5,625 nucleotides of DNA, taken from an uncultured Desulfobulbaceae bacterium. Its GTDB lineage: Bacteria; Desulfobacterota; Desulfobulbia; Desulfobulbales; BM004. Location: positions 1 through 5,625 of the forward strand of contig CAMYJP010000191.1 of assembly GCA_947258675.1 (NCBI GenBank). Direction: 5' to 3'. This document shows, piece after piece, positions 5,488 through 5,625 of the stretch (the stretch's first letter is position 1; each line of letters begins with the position of its first letter). The notes below the pieces were generated by a model that saw only the letters and a program-made list of their open reading frames with translations, made no database searches and was not told the origin of the DNA. Both the position numbers and the translations under genes were made by a program.

Positions 5488-5625
5488 TTAAACAGTTTTA
5501 TCTATAATACAAATTCCTCCCACCCATGGTGAGAAGAGCCTTATGTAGGTTTTTACGAAATTCGCGCCGGTCCCAGATACCTTGTATATGGCCTCTTTGT
5601 AATGCATTCCGGGCATTATGGTAGT
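5488..5625 (-). CDS. 3' end of an unidentified upstream gene (partial)
   Basis: The frame is open from the window edge to TAA at 5490-5488 and gives 45 residues, including PGMHYKEAIYKVSGTGANF and LFSPWVGGICIIDKTV. The stop lies 13 nt before the BCCP-like gene on the same strand, with that gene's ribosome-binding site in between, the usual spacing of co-transcribed genes. I do not recognise the protein from this fragment. Given the neighbours (carrier domain and biotin ligase) a biotin-dependent carboxylase subunit is a reasonable guess, but nothing in the 45 residues proves it. Chance openness of 45 codons is possible, though the good fit to the downstream start argues against it. Confidence 0.5.
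   Translation of the reverse strand, partial: TTIMPGMHYKEAIYKVSGTGANFVKTYIRLFSPWVGGICIIDKTV

Noticed and set aside
5511..5520. GGAGGAATTTG on the minus strand resembling a ribosome-binding site with a TTG start.
   Set aside because: The frame from that TTG stops after four codons, and the stretch lies inside the open 3' end of the upstream gene.

Overview
The window is a bacterial chromosomal segment with two convergent blocks. The gene types (an ExeA/GspA-like membrane ATPase with SH3 and TPR domains, and a carrier-protein/biotin-ligase pair) together with the moderately AT-rich sequence would fit a Desulfobacterota-type Gram-negative. That assignment is inference and of low confidence, because there is no rRNA or other marker gene.

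Left block, plus strand (1-704): a two-gene type II toxin-antitoxin operon. A TTGACA-N17-TACATT promoter and two TGCGATACA direct repeats exactly 20 bp apart precede a ribbon-helix-helix antitoxin. Its stop codon overlaps (ATGA) the start of a PIN-domain VapC-type RNase toxin that keeps all the acidic active-site residues. A weak AT-rich hairpin with a T-run follows the toxin gene.

Right block, minus strand (829-5625, read right to left): (1) the 3' end of an unidentified gene that runs off the window; (2) 13 nt later, a 215-residue protein whose C-terminal half aligns with the biotinyl domain of acetyl-CoA carboxylase BCCP, with a lysine (K160) at the biotinylation position in a divergent M-K-R context, and whose N-terminal half looks like a second, lysine-less copy; (3) 45 nt later, a biotin-protein ligase (BirA catalytic and C-terminal domains, no DNA-binding domain); (4) after a 208-nt AT-rich gap with three copies of a TAATATAAT element, a 907-residue single-pass membrane protein: ExeA-like AAA ATPase in the cytoplasm, one TM segment, then two near-identical SH3 domains and TPRs outside. 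The first three genes probably form an operon supplying a biotin carrier and the enzyme that loads it, possibly for a carboxylase encoded upstream.

The 3' end of the ATPase gene appears frameshifted. A clear TPR/capping-helix segment continues in another frame (to 829) after the annotated frame has turned into non-TPR sequence ending at 890. I see no rRNA, tRNA, CRISPR array or insertion sequence. I found no clear evidence for a wholly new system; the strongest leads are the unusual tandem carrier next to its ligase, the composite ATPase with a non-canonical Walker B, and the frameshift.
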